DNA of 64,000 nucleotides from Saposhnikovia divaricata (lineage: Eukaryota; Streptophyta; Magnoliopsida; Apiales; Apiaceae): assembly GCA_036435485.1 (NCBI GenBank), contig CM071594.1:96995001-97059000 (forward strand), read 5' to 3'. This document shows, in pieces, positions 11,408-22,886 of the stretch. The notes beneath the pieces were generated by a model. It saw only the letters and a program-made list of their open reading frames with translations, did not search any database and was not told where the DNA came from. The first letter of the stretch is position 1; the number at the start of each line of letters is the position of its first letter. The position numbers and the translations under genes are program-made.

Positions 11408-12667
11408 TGTTAGTAGTATTTTTGTTGTTCGTTCGCAGGGAAGGACTGAATGTAATATCAAATTTCAGGTTTCTTATCTCTTTACGTCTAGAAGTGTATA
11501 AGAAGAATTTTTGGGTCTGTGTATTAACTAAATTAACCAAGAACTAATTATAAGCACTAAGAATTAATTTTAAACTGAGATTCAAATATGTTGGAAAACA
11601 ATCTAAGAACTGGGGTTCTTCACCTGGTTTCAATACATGCTCAATATTAATGTGATATCTGTGTTCCTACCTTGCTGAAAACAATTCTTCTAAAGTTATA
11701 CTGCACCCTCCCAGGCTACAATATAGTGCTTACAGCTACACCTTAATTGACACTCCCGTGATACAATCAAAGTATATCTATAAACTGTTAATTACCAAGA
11801 ATTATATGTCTCACAATTCTCCTATTAATCTCCCGATCTAATATTCAAATTCTGTCTGTTAAATCATGTACTAAGATTGCAACTTCTCTCCCAAGCTTAT
11901 TACAATCCCTAGAATACAATCAAAGGTTCATGACTCCCCTAATTGTGTTAAGATCTCATTAACAAATCAGCCAGGCAGAAAATCACATAATCAAGCATGC
12001 ATGAATACCAAGGAATACTACCCAATCCTCAGATTAGAGAATTAGTTACGCATATTTAATAAAGAAAACATAATAATAATAATAATGAATGAAAACATAA
12101 TATTGAAGAAAGAATTGAAGATCGAAAGTACCTTGATACGATTTACAGCTATGAATTGTTATGATTTACAATGGTAAGATGTGTTTAAATAGGCTCTACA
12201 AATCTTGCCCAGCAAGATATTACCTTCTATTACAATTAGAATTCAATTCAGGTAATAAAACTTGCCTAAAATACAATTAGAACTAGAAAAGGGCAAAACA
12301 GTAATTTTTCTGCTTCCATCTATCTGCTGGTCGTGCTTCCTGGGCCCACCACACGCGGCCTGGTCGTGTGAAACCTATCCCATATTGTAGAAAATCTCTC
12401 AAGCTTCGCGTGGACTGTAAATGGGCTGAAAACGGACTTCTAGAACTCCAGATATGGCCCAAACAGTATAAGCTGCGCAGCCCTTCTCAAAAATCCGAAT
12501 TTTAATTAATTAATTCTCCAAGAACGATAAAAGCATCAACTTTAATCAACATTCTCGTAAATCTGCACAACTCAGCAAAACACATCAAAACTACAACAAC
12601 TTGAGTCCAAAACAATCAATTTAAGCCAAACGGAGGGATTCCCAGTGGATATAAAATCCACTTATCA
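11408..12667 (-). repeat. 3' LTR of the Athila element
   Basis: In plus-strand order it starts TGTTAG and ends TTATCA. A TAATAATAATAAT run lies at about 12070-12085. Apparently identical to the right LTR. Confidence 0.95.
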
Positions 12668-14121
12668 AACCCCCAAACTTAAACTGATGCTTGTCCTCAA
12701 GCATAAACAATTACAACTAACTAACTAGTACCACTTCCGTAGGTGATCACGGTTGCATTTGGCATATGCAACAAGCCCTTTAAACCCCTAGGCAGCCCTA
12801 GTGGACGAGTAAGGTCTCGTGAGGGCCTATAGCGAATGTACCCACAAAATCCATTTAACCTAATGCAATGCAATGCATGAATGCAACTAATATGAAATAT
12901 GCAACGATCCCCTTCAAACTAACCAAAACCAACTAACAAGCAAATATCTCAAAGAATGCAACTAAATCCAAATAGAGCTCGACCAAGTTCCCGTATACTA
13001 ACAATACATGAACAGAAACGTGCGTGTGTGCGATGCTCATCAGAAATACTCCCAACACTAGGTCAAAAATCATACATATCCTTTGCCAAGACAATCACAG
13101 GTTTATAAATAGAATAGACTGTAGACACTTCATAACCTAGAAACACCTCCATCCTTATCCAAGGTAGACAGAAATTCATGCTTTATTACCAACTACTACG
13201 ACACATATATACAATCATGCTTATTTAACCGTGCAATGGATGAGACCCCGAAAGGCTTATACAATAATACCCATGTAGCGAGTGTTAGGTCAGTGGATCC
13301 CAGACTATAAAAGCCTTAGGTCACTAGGACTAAGTCCCCTCAGACTTAATTACTCGAGTATTAAAGAGCTCACCCTGGTTAATTTTGCATATAAACAATT
13401 TATTGACTCTTTTTTTTTCTTTTTTTTCTTTTTTTTTTTTCTTTTTCTGCTTTTTTTTCTGCTTTTTTTTTTCTGCGATCTGGAATGAGCCTTTCTCATT
13501 TCCAACCCTAGACTACTCATATAAATATGAGCCGGCTACTAGCCATTTGACACCTAGCCATTAACACTAAACAACTAGCATGAAATTCCTGGTTTCCCCC
13601 AAACTTAGACTTTAGTGCTCCTACGCCATCAAGGGAATAACGAAAATTCTAAATATAATCAGGTGATTAAATCTCAAAACATCCAAACAAGCATGACCTC
13701 AACCTAGCCCAAAAATACCCAATGAGTCTGTGTAATTAGTTTTGTTTCTGAAACACATAAGTCAATTTCTTAGAAACTATAAATCAACCCTCTATTCATC
13801 ATTACCACACTCAATTAGACATCTACCTATCAATCAGAATCAGCTCGTTCTAAGGGATCATGAAAAATGCATGCCATGAAAATGCAACTAAAATGAACTC
13901 ACATGGTATACAGAAATAAAAACAGAATGTCCTATATGAAACAAACGTAGATAACACGAACATAAATGCATGAATTACTACTAATAATATGCAAAACATG
14001 AAATCCTACATGAACACATATATACAACAACAACTACTAATCCCTCAAAACACCCCCAAACTTAAAAGATTCAATGTCCGCATTGAATGGAAGTAAATAC
14101 AAGGGAAAGTAGAAAACATAC
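12668..14121 (-). other. Athila 3' non-coding region with polypurine tract
   Basis: Between the env-like frame and the 3' LTR I see no coding sequence. The polypurine tract (- strand, TTTGGGGG) abuts the LTR at about 12668-12680. A T-rich run lies at 13409-13480. A second TTTGGGGG-type tract lies near 14050 and a third near 13595, which could act as extra plus-strand priming sites. Confidence 0.6.
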
Positions 14122-15324
14122 CTACTCGTCCTCGCTGTCGTCACCCTCGTCATCCTCATCATCTTCATCAGAAGAATCAGGTGGAGGGTACGGAGTCCGA
14201 GCTCCAAATATAGGCCACTGAACAGGAGTACTAGGTGACTGAAACTTTGCCTCCAAAGCTATGCCCATGTCCTCAGAATACTGGCGACTGCTCGCATGCA
14301 TAGCATCCAACCGCCTAGTCATTCAACGAAAATATGATTAAAAAACGGACATATCCATAGTACTCTGCGAAGAACCTGCCCTAGCCACTTCCGGTGCCCT
14401 TTGAACAGGTGGCGGAGCGCCTGCTCTCTGACCACTAGCACCATCAACAACAAAACCTAATCCCCTAGGATGAGGAGTACCGCCCGGCCACTCCTTCAAC
14501 CTCAACCGATCAATAGTAGCATCCTTAATAGAAGCCATAGGTTTATGCACGGGCTCACCTTGATACCCTTTGACTTTCGATGCGTCACACAAGTACGAGA
14601 TAATAGAAGCATATGGAATACTAGCTGATGAATTGCTTCCCAAAAACCGAAGAATATTTTGATTAATAAGGTACCCAAGGTCAACATACTCACCTTTGAG
14701 AATACCCCATAGCAAGATAGCTCGATCAACAGTAACATCAGAAACATGGTTTGACGGAATGATATTAGAACTGATGAAAAAGAACCATGCCTTTGCAAAA
14801 CCAGACAATGACGAAGCCGGGAAAATACGTTTTATCTCCGTACCTAACTTACATTTCCACTTCGTTCCCGGAACACATAACTCACCAATGAGTGCATCAA
14901 GATCAACATCATCCTTAGACTTTTGTCCCCAATCCGTAGCATCTCTAGGCTTAGGTGGTTGCCTAATCAAATTACGAATAGCACGAGGCGAATAATCCAC
15001 CTTCCGACCCCTCACAACCGTGGAATTATTCCTTGCTATCGAAGCATTAGCATAGAATTCCCTAACCACATCCAACGATGCATCATTAGCAAATTCACAA
15101 AATAACGTCCAACCCCGCTCACTAATCATCGCAACCATCTCCTCATACTTATATGGCACAAGCCTTCTTTCCTGAATGACCCCCTTCGAAACTAACCTAC
15201 CATACTCCGTTTTGGCATTCTCATTCACAAATTTTTCCACTCCATCTCCCACGACATCATTCTCATCCGAAGATGGATGAGCACTACTACTACCACCCAT
15301 TATTCGTTGCCTTTTAGGAGCCAT
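14122..15324 (-). pseudogene. Athila downstream (env-like) ORF with two in-frame stops
   Basis: The ATG at 15324 opens a protein beginning MAPKRQRIMGG. Its central part resembles the domain called putative plant transposon protein, found in the extra frame 3' of pol in Athila elements. Near 14338 two stop codons occur in frame five codons apart (TAA, TGA). The same frame then resumes and ends with a very acidic tail of Asp/Glu/Ser at 14122-14170. No signal peptide or membrane helix is obvious, so an envelope role is not supported by the sequence. The pol of the same element is intact, so the breaks here are either recent or tolerated. Confidence 0.7.
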
Positions 15325-15784
15325 AATCAACAAATATCAAGCAAGGCACAATAATCTCCAAACAATTCACCAAATAAAGAACCCCCAAATTATACACCAA
15401 GAACCCTAGCTTGCAAAATTCACAAATTCAAATAAAAGATAAGATAGAATATTACCCACTTGAATCAAAGAGGTGAACTTGCTAGATGAATTCCCAAAAA
15501 TTTCGAATTTAAATCCCCCTTGCACTTTGAATGGATGAAAGTTAAGAATTTGGGGTTTATAGAGATGAGGTTGTGTATGTATAGGTGTGGTGGGTGTATA
15601 TATAATGGATAATGGTGTATGTAATTTAGATATGAAAAAGGATTTAGGATTTGTATTAGATATAGGATAGAATTTAGGGATATTAGGATTTTGATTTGGG
15701 AATGATATTGGAGTTGAATATAGAATAAAAGGGGAAAAATATTTGGAGAATACAAGGTTTTAAGGACAAAAATTCGGACAATTC

Positions 15785-15950
15785 AGGAGGAACAGGCGCT
15801 TGAAGCGCGAAAATGGCGCCTGAGGCGCGGCTAGCTACTGCGTTCTGCGCGCTTCTGCAGAAATCTGGCGCATGATGCGCATCACGGTCCTGCGTGTCTG
15901 AGCGCTCCTGCGCGCGGCTGGCGCATCTGGCGCTGGCGCAACCTGCGTTT
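15785..15950 (-). repeat. GC-rich hairpin block between Athila pol and the env-like frame
   Basis: Three 13-base inverted repeats share the form GCGC-N-TGA-N'-GCGC: GCGCTTGAAGCGC (15796-15808), GCGCCTGAGGCGC (15816-15828) and GCGCATGATGCGC (15868-15880). In each the base before the loop pairs with the base after it (T-A, C-G, A-T), so the stems vary but keep pairing. More GCGC words follow up to 15950. The block is an island of high GC inside AT-rich element sequence. A structural role in the transcript is inferred. Confidence 0.6.
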
Positions 15951-16165
15951 TCTCTCTTTTTTTTTTTTTTTTTTTTCAGAACAGGTTTCTTTTCTGTTTT
16001 TTTTTTCTTTTTTTTTTTTTTCTTTTTTTCTTTTCACATACTAACAACACTCAAATCCTTCTTTTTTTTTTTTTCTATTTTTTTTTTACAAACTCTCAAC
16101 ACTCTTTTTTTTTACAAACTCACAACACTCAATTTTTTTTCTTTTCCTTTTTTTTTTTTTTTACA
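15951..16165 (-). repeat. Long poly-T/poly-A tracts after the Athila pol frame
   Basis: Runs of T of up to 18 bases alternate with short ACAAACTC and CAACACTC phrases on the + strand, so the transcript would be A-rich. The tract lies just downstream of the pol stop, between pol and the GC-rich hairpin block. Confidence 0.75.
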
Positions 16166-16236
16166 AAAATACTACATAACTTGGGTTGCCTCCCAAGAAG
16201 CGCATTTGTTTAACGTCGTTAGCCCGACGCCGATTC

Positions 16237-19200
16237 TCAACTGATGATAAGGTCCTGGAAGTAAAGACTGCTCATTCCTCGCTCCAATGTTTCTGCAAGC
16301 AGGTACGGCTTAAGTCTCTGCCCGTTCACCTTGAATACATCTGACCCTTCCCTAGTAATCTCACAAACTCCATTAGAATAGACCTTCACAATCTCAAAAG
16401 GTCCGGTCCAACGTGATTTGAGCTTTCCGGGAAATAAACGGAGTCTTGAATTAAACAATAGAACATGCTGCCCAACCTCAAATTCCTTATTCTGAATGTG
16501 CTTATCATGCCACAATTTGGTCTTCTCCTTGTAGATACTAGCATTTTCATAGGACTGGAGCCTAATCTCCTCAAGCTCTCCAAGTTGAAGCAAACGCTTC
16601 TCTCCCGCGGATTTTAAATCAAAATTCAAATTTCTTGTCGCCCAAAACGCCTTATGCTGAAGTTCCACCGGCAAATGACATGGCTTCCCAAAAACCAACC
16701 TATATGGAGACATCCCAATAGGTGTTTTAAATGCCGTTCTATATGCCCAAAGAGCATCATCAAGCTTTGTTGACCAATCTTTTCTCGAACTTGCCACTGT
16801 CTTCTCCAAAATTGACTTCAGCTCACGATTCGAAATCTCAACTTGTCCACTTGTTTGCGGATGATAAGGAGTTGCCACCTTTTGTGTCACACCATACTTT
16901 TTCAAGAGATCAGCCACCTGTTTATTGCAAAAGTGCGAACCTCCATCATTGATAATAGCCCTTGGCACTCCAAATCTAGTGAACACATTCTTCTTCAAGA
17001 ACTTCTTCACCACTCTAGCATCATTAGTAGGAGACGCAATGGCTTCAACCCATTTAGAGACATAATCAACTCCCACCAAAATATACTGATTTCCATAAGA
17101 AGATGGAAATGGACCCATGAAGTCCATCCCCCACACATCGAAAATCTCCACCTCAAGAATAGATTGTAAAGGCATCTCGTTCCTCCTCGAAATATTCCCA
17201 ACTCGTTGACATCTATCACATTTAGCCACAAAGTCTCTAGCATCTTGATGCATGGTTGGCCAATAGAATCCTGACTGTAAAACTTTCGCCACTGTCTTCA
17301 TGCTACTGTTATGACCTCCACACTCTAGAGAATGGCAATGTCTGAAAATATGAGGAACTTCATCATGAGGTATACATCTACGAAACATTCCATCAGCACA
17401 TTCTTTGTAAAGCAGCGGTTCCTCCCAATAGTAATGCTTCACATCATAAAAGAACTTCTTCTTCTGATTATAAGAAAGATTACCCGGCACCACTCCTCCC
17501 ACAATGTAGTTCACAAAATCTGCATACCATGGTGTAGACAAAGACACACCTAGAAGCTGCTCTTCCGGAAATTTATCATTAATAGGTTTTTCACCTCCTA
17601 CCTCTCCATCTCCTTGGTCCAACCTAGATAAATGATCAGCTACCAAGTTCTCGGACCCCTTCTTATCTCGAATCTCAAGATCAAATTCCTGGAGTAAGAG
17701 AATCCAACGAACTAAACGAGGCTTGGCATCCTTCTTTGTCATCAAGAAACGAATCGCAGCATGATCCGAATAGACAATCACCTTAGACCCAACAAGATAG
17801 GATCTGAATTTATCAAGTGCAAACACCACTGCAAGTAGCTCTTTCTCCGTAGTGGAATAGTTGATTTGCGCATCATCAAGAGTCTTGCTTGCATAAGCTA
17901 TCACGTGCATCCGCTTATCCTTCTTTTGCCCAAGAACAACACCCACAGCATAGTCACTAGCATCACACATAAGCTCAAATGGTAAGCTCCAATCGGGAGA
18001 TGTAACTATGGGTGCAGAAGTAAGTTCCTTTTTCAGCCTGTTAAAAGCATCAAGACAACTTTCATCAAAGTCAAAAACACGATCCTTTTCAAGAAGATTG
18101 CAGAGTGGCTGAGCTAACTTGGAGAAATCCTTGATGAATCGTCGATAAAAACCAGCATGCCCAAGAAAGCTTCGAATTCCTTTCACAGATGAAGGTGGTG
18201 GCAATTTTTCAATAACTTCAATTTTTGCTCTATCGACCTCAATGCCTTTATTAGAGATTTTATGCCCAAGCACAATGCCTTCCTTCACCATAAAGTGACA
18301 TTTTTCCCAATTAAGAACAAGATTCGTTTCAGTACATCTCTGCAACACCTTTGATAAACTGGCTAGGCATGATTCAAAAGAAGAACCATAAACCGTGAAG
18401 TCATCCATAAAGACCTCCATGTCTCTCCCTATAAAATCTGAGAAAATGTGGTTCATGAGCCGTTGAAAAGTTGAAGGACCATTACACAAACCAAAAGGAA
18501 GCCTCCGATAAGCAAAAGTGCCATAAGGACAAGTAAAGGTGGTCTTCTCTTGATCTTCGGGTGCAATAGGAATCTGAAAGTAACCCGAGAATCCATCCAG
18601 AAAGTTGTAATACTCATTACCCGCCAACCTTTCGAGCATTTGATCAATGAATGGGAGGGGAAAGTGATCTTTGCGAGTAGCATTATTCAACTTCCTATAA
18701 TCAATGCAAACTCTCCAACCTGTTACTGTTCTCGTGGGAATTAATTCATTCTTCTCATTGTGAACAACAGTCATCCCACCTTTCTTAGGCACAACATGAA
18801 TAGGACTAACCCATTTACTGTGTGGAACCGAATATATGATACCAGCATCAAGCAACTTAGTGATTTCTTTCTTCACCACCTCTTGCAAATTCGGATTCAA
18901 TCTTCTTTGTCCCTCAATCACAGGCTTATGATCATCTTCTAAGGCAATTCTATGCATGCAAAGAGCAGGGCTAATTCCCTTGATATCTTGAATTGTCCAA
19001 CCAATAGCTGATTTATATTGCCGAAGAACATGTAATAACTTTTCTCTCTCATCATCAATGAGCAAAGCAGAAACTACCACAGGATATGTATCATTAGGAC
19101 CAAGAAAGGCATACCTCAAATTATCAGGTAGAGGTTTAAGTTCCACCTGTGGTGCCTCTGAAAGTGTAAAAGCCATCTCAACTTCTGTGTCTCGTACAAC

Positions 19201-21510
19201 CAGTGCTTCTTCTTCGACTACATCATCCAACACCCGATCTGCTCCCCCGAAGTGTTCATTCTCGAGCTGAACAATGTCATCCACTATGTCAATGGTAAAA
19301 CAAGTTGCTCCAAAAGGAGGCATCTTCATTGCTTTGTTCAGATCAAATTCCACTTTGTCCTCGCCAACATTCAATGTCAATTTTCCAGCTTTAACATCGA
19401 TTGTAGTGCCAGCAGTAGCCAAGAATGGCCGTCCCAAGATAATGGGTATCTCGACATCTTCATCCATCTCTAACACCACAAAATCACAAGGTATGACAAA
19501 TTTATCCACTTTAACAACCACGTCTTCAATAACTCCCAATGGATACTTAACAGAACGATCCGCCAACTGAAGTGAAATCCGTGTCTTTTTAAGTTCTCCA
19601 AGACCAAGCCTTTTGCAGATTGAATATGGCATCAAACTCACACTTGCACCTAAGTCACACAAGGCTTTCATGTTTTCCATCTTCCCAATAGTGCAAGGCA
19701 AAGAGAAGCTTCCTGGATCTTTCAATTTCTGAGGAATGGCCTTTTGGATGACTGCACTGCATTCAGCATTAAGAGTAATAGTCTCTGCATCTTCAAGTTT
19801 CCTCTTCTTTGTCAACATCTCCTTAAGAAATTTAGCATAAAGTGGCATCTGATTCAAAGCTTCAGCCAACGGAATATTAACATGCAACTGCCGGAACATA
19901 GTCAAGAACTTCTCGTACTGCTTCTCTAAATGCCTGTTGTGAAGTCTCTGTGGAAATGGAATAGGAGGAACATAAGGTGGTGGAGGAACATACGGCTTTT
20001 CTGAATCTTCTTCTTCCTTCTTCTTCTCATCTTCTTTTTGTGACGTGTCTGCAGCAATCTCCACTGGCTTATCCTCTTTCTCAGTATCACTCTCCTTAGG
20101 CTTAAGAATCTCAACCTCGGGCAACTCTCTTCCGCTCCTCAAAGTAATTGCTTTGCATTGCTCTTTACCAGTCTGGTCGGGTTGACTAGGAAGTGATCCT
20201 TGCTCACGAACACCCATCTTTGAGGCAATCTGTCCAATCTGTGTTTCTAGCATCTTTTGAGATGATGCCATCTGATCTATTCTTGATTCCATATTAGCCA
20301 ATGCCCCAGAAGTCCCTTGCATAATCTTATTTAGTGCAACCTCCCACTCAACTGGTTCTTTCTTTGGCGGAGGTTGATACTGCTGCTGTGCTTGATATGG
20401 TGGTCGTGACTGAAAACCAGGAGGTTGATTCTGCCTTGGAAATGCATAGGAAGGATTAGCTGCATGATTATTGCTGTAAGAAAGATTATTGTTTGGCCTT
20501 TGATTCGGATTGTAGTAAGAATTATTCTGCACAGGCCAAGGCTGTCTTCCTTGAATAAAAGATGCTTCTTCTGGAAATTGTGGAGCATACGAGTTCTGAC
20601 TAGCACCATAATCATGATACCCTTCCATAGGTGAAGAAATAGCATTCACATTTACCTTTTGTCCTCGCACCTCCTGAGTTAGAGTATCCAACTTTTGAGC
20701 CAGCATGTTGATCATCTCAGATTCTTGTGCTGCTTTTGCTGAGCTCGTCCCACTAGGTGCCCATGAATAATTATTAGATGCTAATTCCTCAAGAAGTGCT
20801 TTAGCCTGTGTAGTTGGTGCCTTTTTGAAATTTCCACCAGCAGCCACATCCAAACTCAAACGAATATCTGCATTCATGGCCCCATAAAAAGTACTAATGA
20901 CCTGCCAATCTTCTAAGCCATGATGTGGACACTTCCTCAATAGTGCCTTGAATCTCTCCCATGCCTGATATAGACCTTCACCCGGTTGTGCTTTAAAACT
21001 CATAATCATAGTCCTCAACTGTTGCGTCTTGTCAGAAGGATAGTATTTGGACAAGAATGCCGTAGAAAGACTCTCCCATGTAGCAACCGAAGTGTTTGGA
21101 AGTTGTTGAAACCATTCCAAAGCTCTTCCCTTAATAGAATAGGGAAACATATGGAGACGAATCTGATCACTCGTAACACCAGTGATTCTGAATGAGCCAC
21201 ACATCTGCACAAAACGCTCTAGATGTCTGTGTGGGTCTTCTAATTCAATGTCTCCTTCAAAAGCCTGATTGCTGATCATCTGAATTAAGCTCGGATTAAT
21301 ATGGAACTGAGCTGCACCAATCTCTGGAGTTTTGTACATGCAATTGGCTGGATTCGGTGTCTCATGGTCCCAAATAGAAGACTGATCAACATTAACAGCT
21401 GGTCGAGGTTCTGGATCTCCCATCTTAGCTTTATCTTTTCTTAGCTTTCTCAAAGTACGCTCGATTTCAGGGTCAAATTCCAATTTTCTAGCGCAAGATG
21501 AACGTAGCAT
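16237..21510 (-). CDS. Athila gag-pol polyprotein, open reading frame intact
   Basis: The frame is open from 21549, but the first ATG is at 21510 (a second, before GDPEPRP, is at 21423), giving about 1757 residues. Numbered from 21549, retrotransposon gag occupies about 80-260. A Gln/Pro/Asn-rich stretch covers 330-400 and a Lys/Glu-rich linker 480-520. The protease has DLGAS at 632-636 and the reverse transcriptase FMDD near 1047-1050. RNase H spans about 1193-1310. The integrase has a His/Cys zinc region at 1404-1447 and catalytic D1476, D1535 and E1571. No CCHC knuckle is visible in gag. There is no internal stop or frameshift, unlike every other retroelement here, so the copy may still be able to encode its enzymes. 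Products act in virus-like particles and the nucleus. Confidence 0.93.
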   Translation of the reverse strand: MLRSSCARKLEFDPEIERTLRKLRKDKAKMGDPEPRPAVNVDQSSIWDHETPNPANCMYKTPEIGAAQFHINPSLIQMISNQAFEGDIELEDPHRHLERFVQMCGSFRITGVTSDQIRLHMFPYSIKGRALEWFQQLPNTSVATWESLSTAFLSKYYPSDKTQQLRTMIMSFKAQPGEGLYQAWERFKALLRKCPHHGLEDWQVISTFYGAMNADIRLSLDVAAGGNFKKAPTTQAKALLEELASNNYSWAPSGTSSAKAAQESEMINMLAQKLDTLTQEVRGQKVNVNAISSPMEGYHDYGASQNSYAPQFPEEASFIQGRQPWPVQNNSYYNPNQRPNNNLSYSNNHAANPSYAFPRQNQPPGFQSRPPYQAQQQYQPPPKKEPVEWEVALNKIMQGTSGALANMESRIDQMASSQKMLETQIGQIASKMGVREQGSLPSQPDQTGKEQCKAITLRSGRELPEVEILKPKESDTEKEDKPVEIAADTSQKEDEKKKEEEDSEKPYVPPPPYVPPIPFPQRLHNRHLEKQYEKFLTMFRQLHVNIPLAEALNQMPLYAKFLKEMLTKKRKLEDAETITLNAECSAVIQKAIPQKLKDPGSFSLPCTIGKMENMKALCDLGASVSLMPYSICKRLGLGELKKTRISLQLADRSVKYPLGVIEDVVVKVDKFVIPCDFVVLEMDEDVEIPIILGRPFLATAGTTIDVKAGKLTLNVGEDKVEFDLNKAMKMPPFGATCFTIDIVDDIVQLENEHFGGADRVLDDVVEEEALVVRDTEVEMAFTLSEAPQVELKPLPDNLRYAFLGPNDTYPVVVSALLIDDEREKLLHVLRQYKSAIGWTIQDIKGISPALCMHRIALEDDHKPVIEGQRRLNPNLQEVVKKEITKLLDAGIIYSVPHSKWVSPIHVVPKKGGMTVVHNEKNELIPTRTVTGWRVCIDYRKLNNATRKDHFPLPFIDQMLERLAGNEYYNFLDGFSGYFQIPIAPEDQEKTTFTCPYGTFAYRRLPFGLCNGPSTFQRLMNHIFSDFIGRDMEVFMDDFTVYGSSFESCLASLSKVLQRCTETNLVLNWEKCHFMVKEGIVLGHKISNKGIEVDRAKIEVIEKLPPPSSVKGIRSFLGHAGFYRRFIKDFSKLAQPLCNLLEKDRVFDFDESCLDAFNRLKKELTSAPIVTSPDWSLPFELMCDASDYAVGVVLGQKKDKRMHVIAYASKTLDDAQINYSTTEKELLAVVFALDKFRSYLVGSKVIVYSDHAAIRFLMTKKDAKPRLVRWILLLQEFDLEIRDKKGSENLVADHLSRLDQGDGEVGGEKPINDKFPEEQLLGVSLSTPWYADFVNYIVGGVVPGNLSYNQKKKFFYDVKHYYWEEPLLYKECADGMFRRCIPHDEVPHIFRHCHSLECGGHNSSMKTVAKVLQSGFYWPTMHQDARDFVAKCDRCQRVGNISRRNEMPLQSILEVEIFDVWGMDFMGPFPSSYGNQYILVGVDYVSKWVEAIASPTNDARVVKKFLKKNVFTRFGVPRAIINDGGSHFCNKQVADLLKKYGVTQKVATPYHPQTSGQVEISNRELKSILEKTVASSRKDWSTKLDDALWAYRTAFKTPIGMSPYRLVFGKPCHLPVELQHKAFWATRNLNFDLKSAGEKRLLQLGELEEIRLQSYENASIYKEKTKLWHDKHIQNKEFEVGQHVLLFNSRLRLFPGKLKSRWTGPFEIVKVYSNGVCEITREGSDVFKVNGQRLKPYLLAETLERGMSSLYFQDLIIS

Positions 21511-21600
21511 ACACCTGAAAATCACCAACAAAACAACTTGTGGAACCAATTAAAATCTAAACAATAAGAAACAATTAACCTAAACTCAACTATACTGCCT

Positions 21601-21618
21601 TCCCCGGCAGCGGCGCCA
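21601..21618 (-). other. Primer binding site (tRNA-Asp type) of the Athila element
   Basis: On the - strand TGGCGCCGCTGCCGGGGA begins four bases after the 5' LTR. It is complementary to the 3' end of plant tRNA-Asp with one base off the usual TGGCGCCGTTGCCGGGGA, the classic Athila primer site. Confidence 0.85.
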
Positions 21619-21621
21619 ATT

Positions 21622-22881
21622 TGTTAGTAGTATTTTTGTTGTTCGTTCGCAGGGAAGGACTGAATGTAATATCAAATTTCAGGTTTCTTATCTCTTTACG
21701 TCTAGAAGTGTATAAGAAGAATTTTTGGGTCTGTGTATTAACTAAATTAACCAAGAACTAATTATAAGCACTAAGAATTAATTTTAAACTGAGATTCAAA
21801 TATGTTGGAAAACAATCTAAGAACTGGGGTTCTTCACCTGGTTTCAATACATGCTCAATATTAATGTGATATCTGTGTTCCTACCTTGCTGAAAACAATT
21901 CTTCTAAAGTTATACTGCACCCTCCCAGGCTACAATATAGTGCTTACAGCTACACCTTAATTGACACTCCCGTGATACAATCAAAGTATATCTATAAACT
22001 GTTAATTACCAAGAATTATATGTCTCACAATTCTCCTATTAATCTCCCGATCTAATATTCAAATTCTGTCTGTTAAATCATGTACTAAGATTGCAACTTC
22101 TCTCCCAAGCTTATTACAATCCCTAGAATACAATCAAAGGTTCATGACTCCCCTAATTGTGTTAAGATCTCATTAACAAATCAGCCAGGCAGAAAATCAC
22201 ATAATCAAGCATGCATGAATACCAAGGAATACTACCCAATCCTCAGATTAGAGAATTAGTTACGCATATTTAATAAAGAAAACATAATAATAATAATAAT
22301 GAATGAAAACATAATATTGAAGAAAGAATTGAAGATCGAAAGTACCTTGATACGATTTACAGCTATGAATTGTTATGATTTACAATGGTAAGATGTGTTT
22401 AAATAGGCTCTACAAATCTTGCCCAGCAAGATATTACCTTCTATTACAATTAGAATTCAATTCAGGTAATAAAACTTGCCTAAAATACAATTAGAACTAG
22501 AAAAGGGCAAAACAGTAATTTTTCTGCTTCCATCTATCTGCTGGTCGTGCTTCCTGGGCCCACCACACGCGGCCTGGTCGTGTGAAACCTATCCCATATT
22601 GTAGAAAATCTCTCAAGCTTCGCGTGGACTGTAAATGGGCTGAAAACGGACTTCTAGAACTCCAGATATGGCCCAAACAGTATAAGCTGCGCAGCCCTTC
22701 TCAAAAATCCGAATTTTAATTAATTAATTCTCCAAGAACGATAAAAGCATCAACTTTAATCAACATTCTCGTAAATCTGCACAACTCAGCAAAACACATC
22801 AAAACTACAACAACTTGAGTCCAAAACAATCAATTTAAGCCAAACGGAGGGATTCCCAGTGGATATAAAATCCACTTATCA
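21622..22881 (-). repeat. 5' LTR of the Athila element
   Basis: The same 1260-bp sequence as 11408-12667. On the - strand it starts TGATAAGTGG and ends CTAACA, and it would drive transcription leftward through gag-pol. Confidence 0.95.
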
Positions 22882-22886
22882 ACCAC

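Larger units (their letters stand above)
11408..22881 (-). mobile_element. Athila-type Ty3/Gypsy retrotransposon, youngest layer of the nest
   Basis: An 11,474-bp element on the - strand with the target duplication ACCAC (11403-11407 and 22882-22886). The LTRs at 11408-12667 and 21622-22881 are both exactly 1260 bp, and I saw no difference when reading them side by side. The primer site matches tRNA-Asp, typical of the Athila/Tat branch. Gag-pol is one long open frame, followed downstream (to the left) by the extra frame characteristic of Athila. Identical LTRs and intact pol indicate recent insertion. Confidence 0.95.

Noticed and set aside
11301..11540. Open frame of 79 codons on the - strand across the Gypsy-Athila boundary
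   Set aside because: It bridges two unrelated LTRs and has no family features; a chance frame.
13282..13488. Short frame ending in a poly-phenylalanine stretch
   Set aside because: Produced by the T-rich run in the Athila 3' region; low complexity only.
15894..16244. 116-codon frame rich in Phe
   Set aside because: Translation of poly-T tracts on the strand opposite to the Athila genes.
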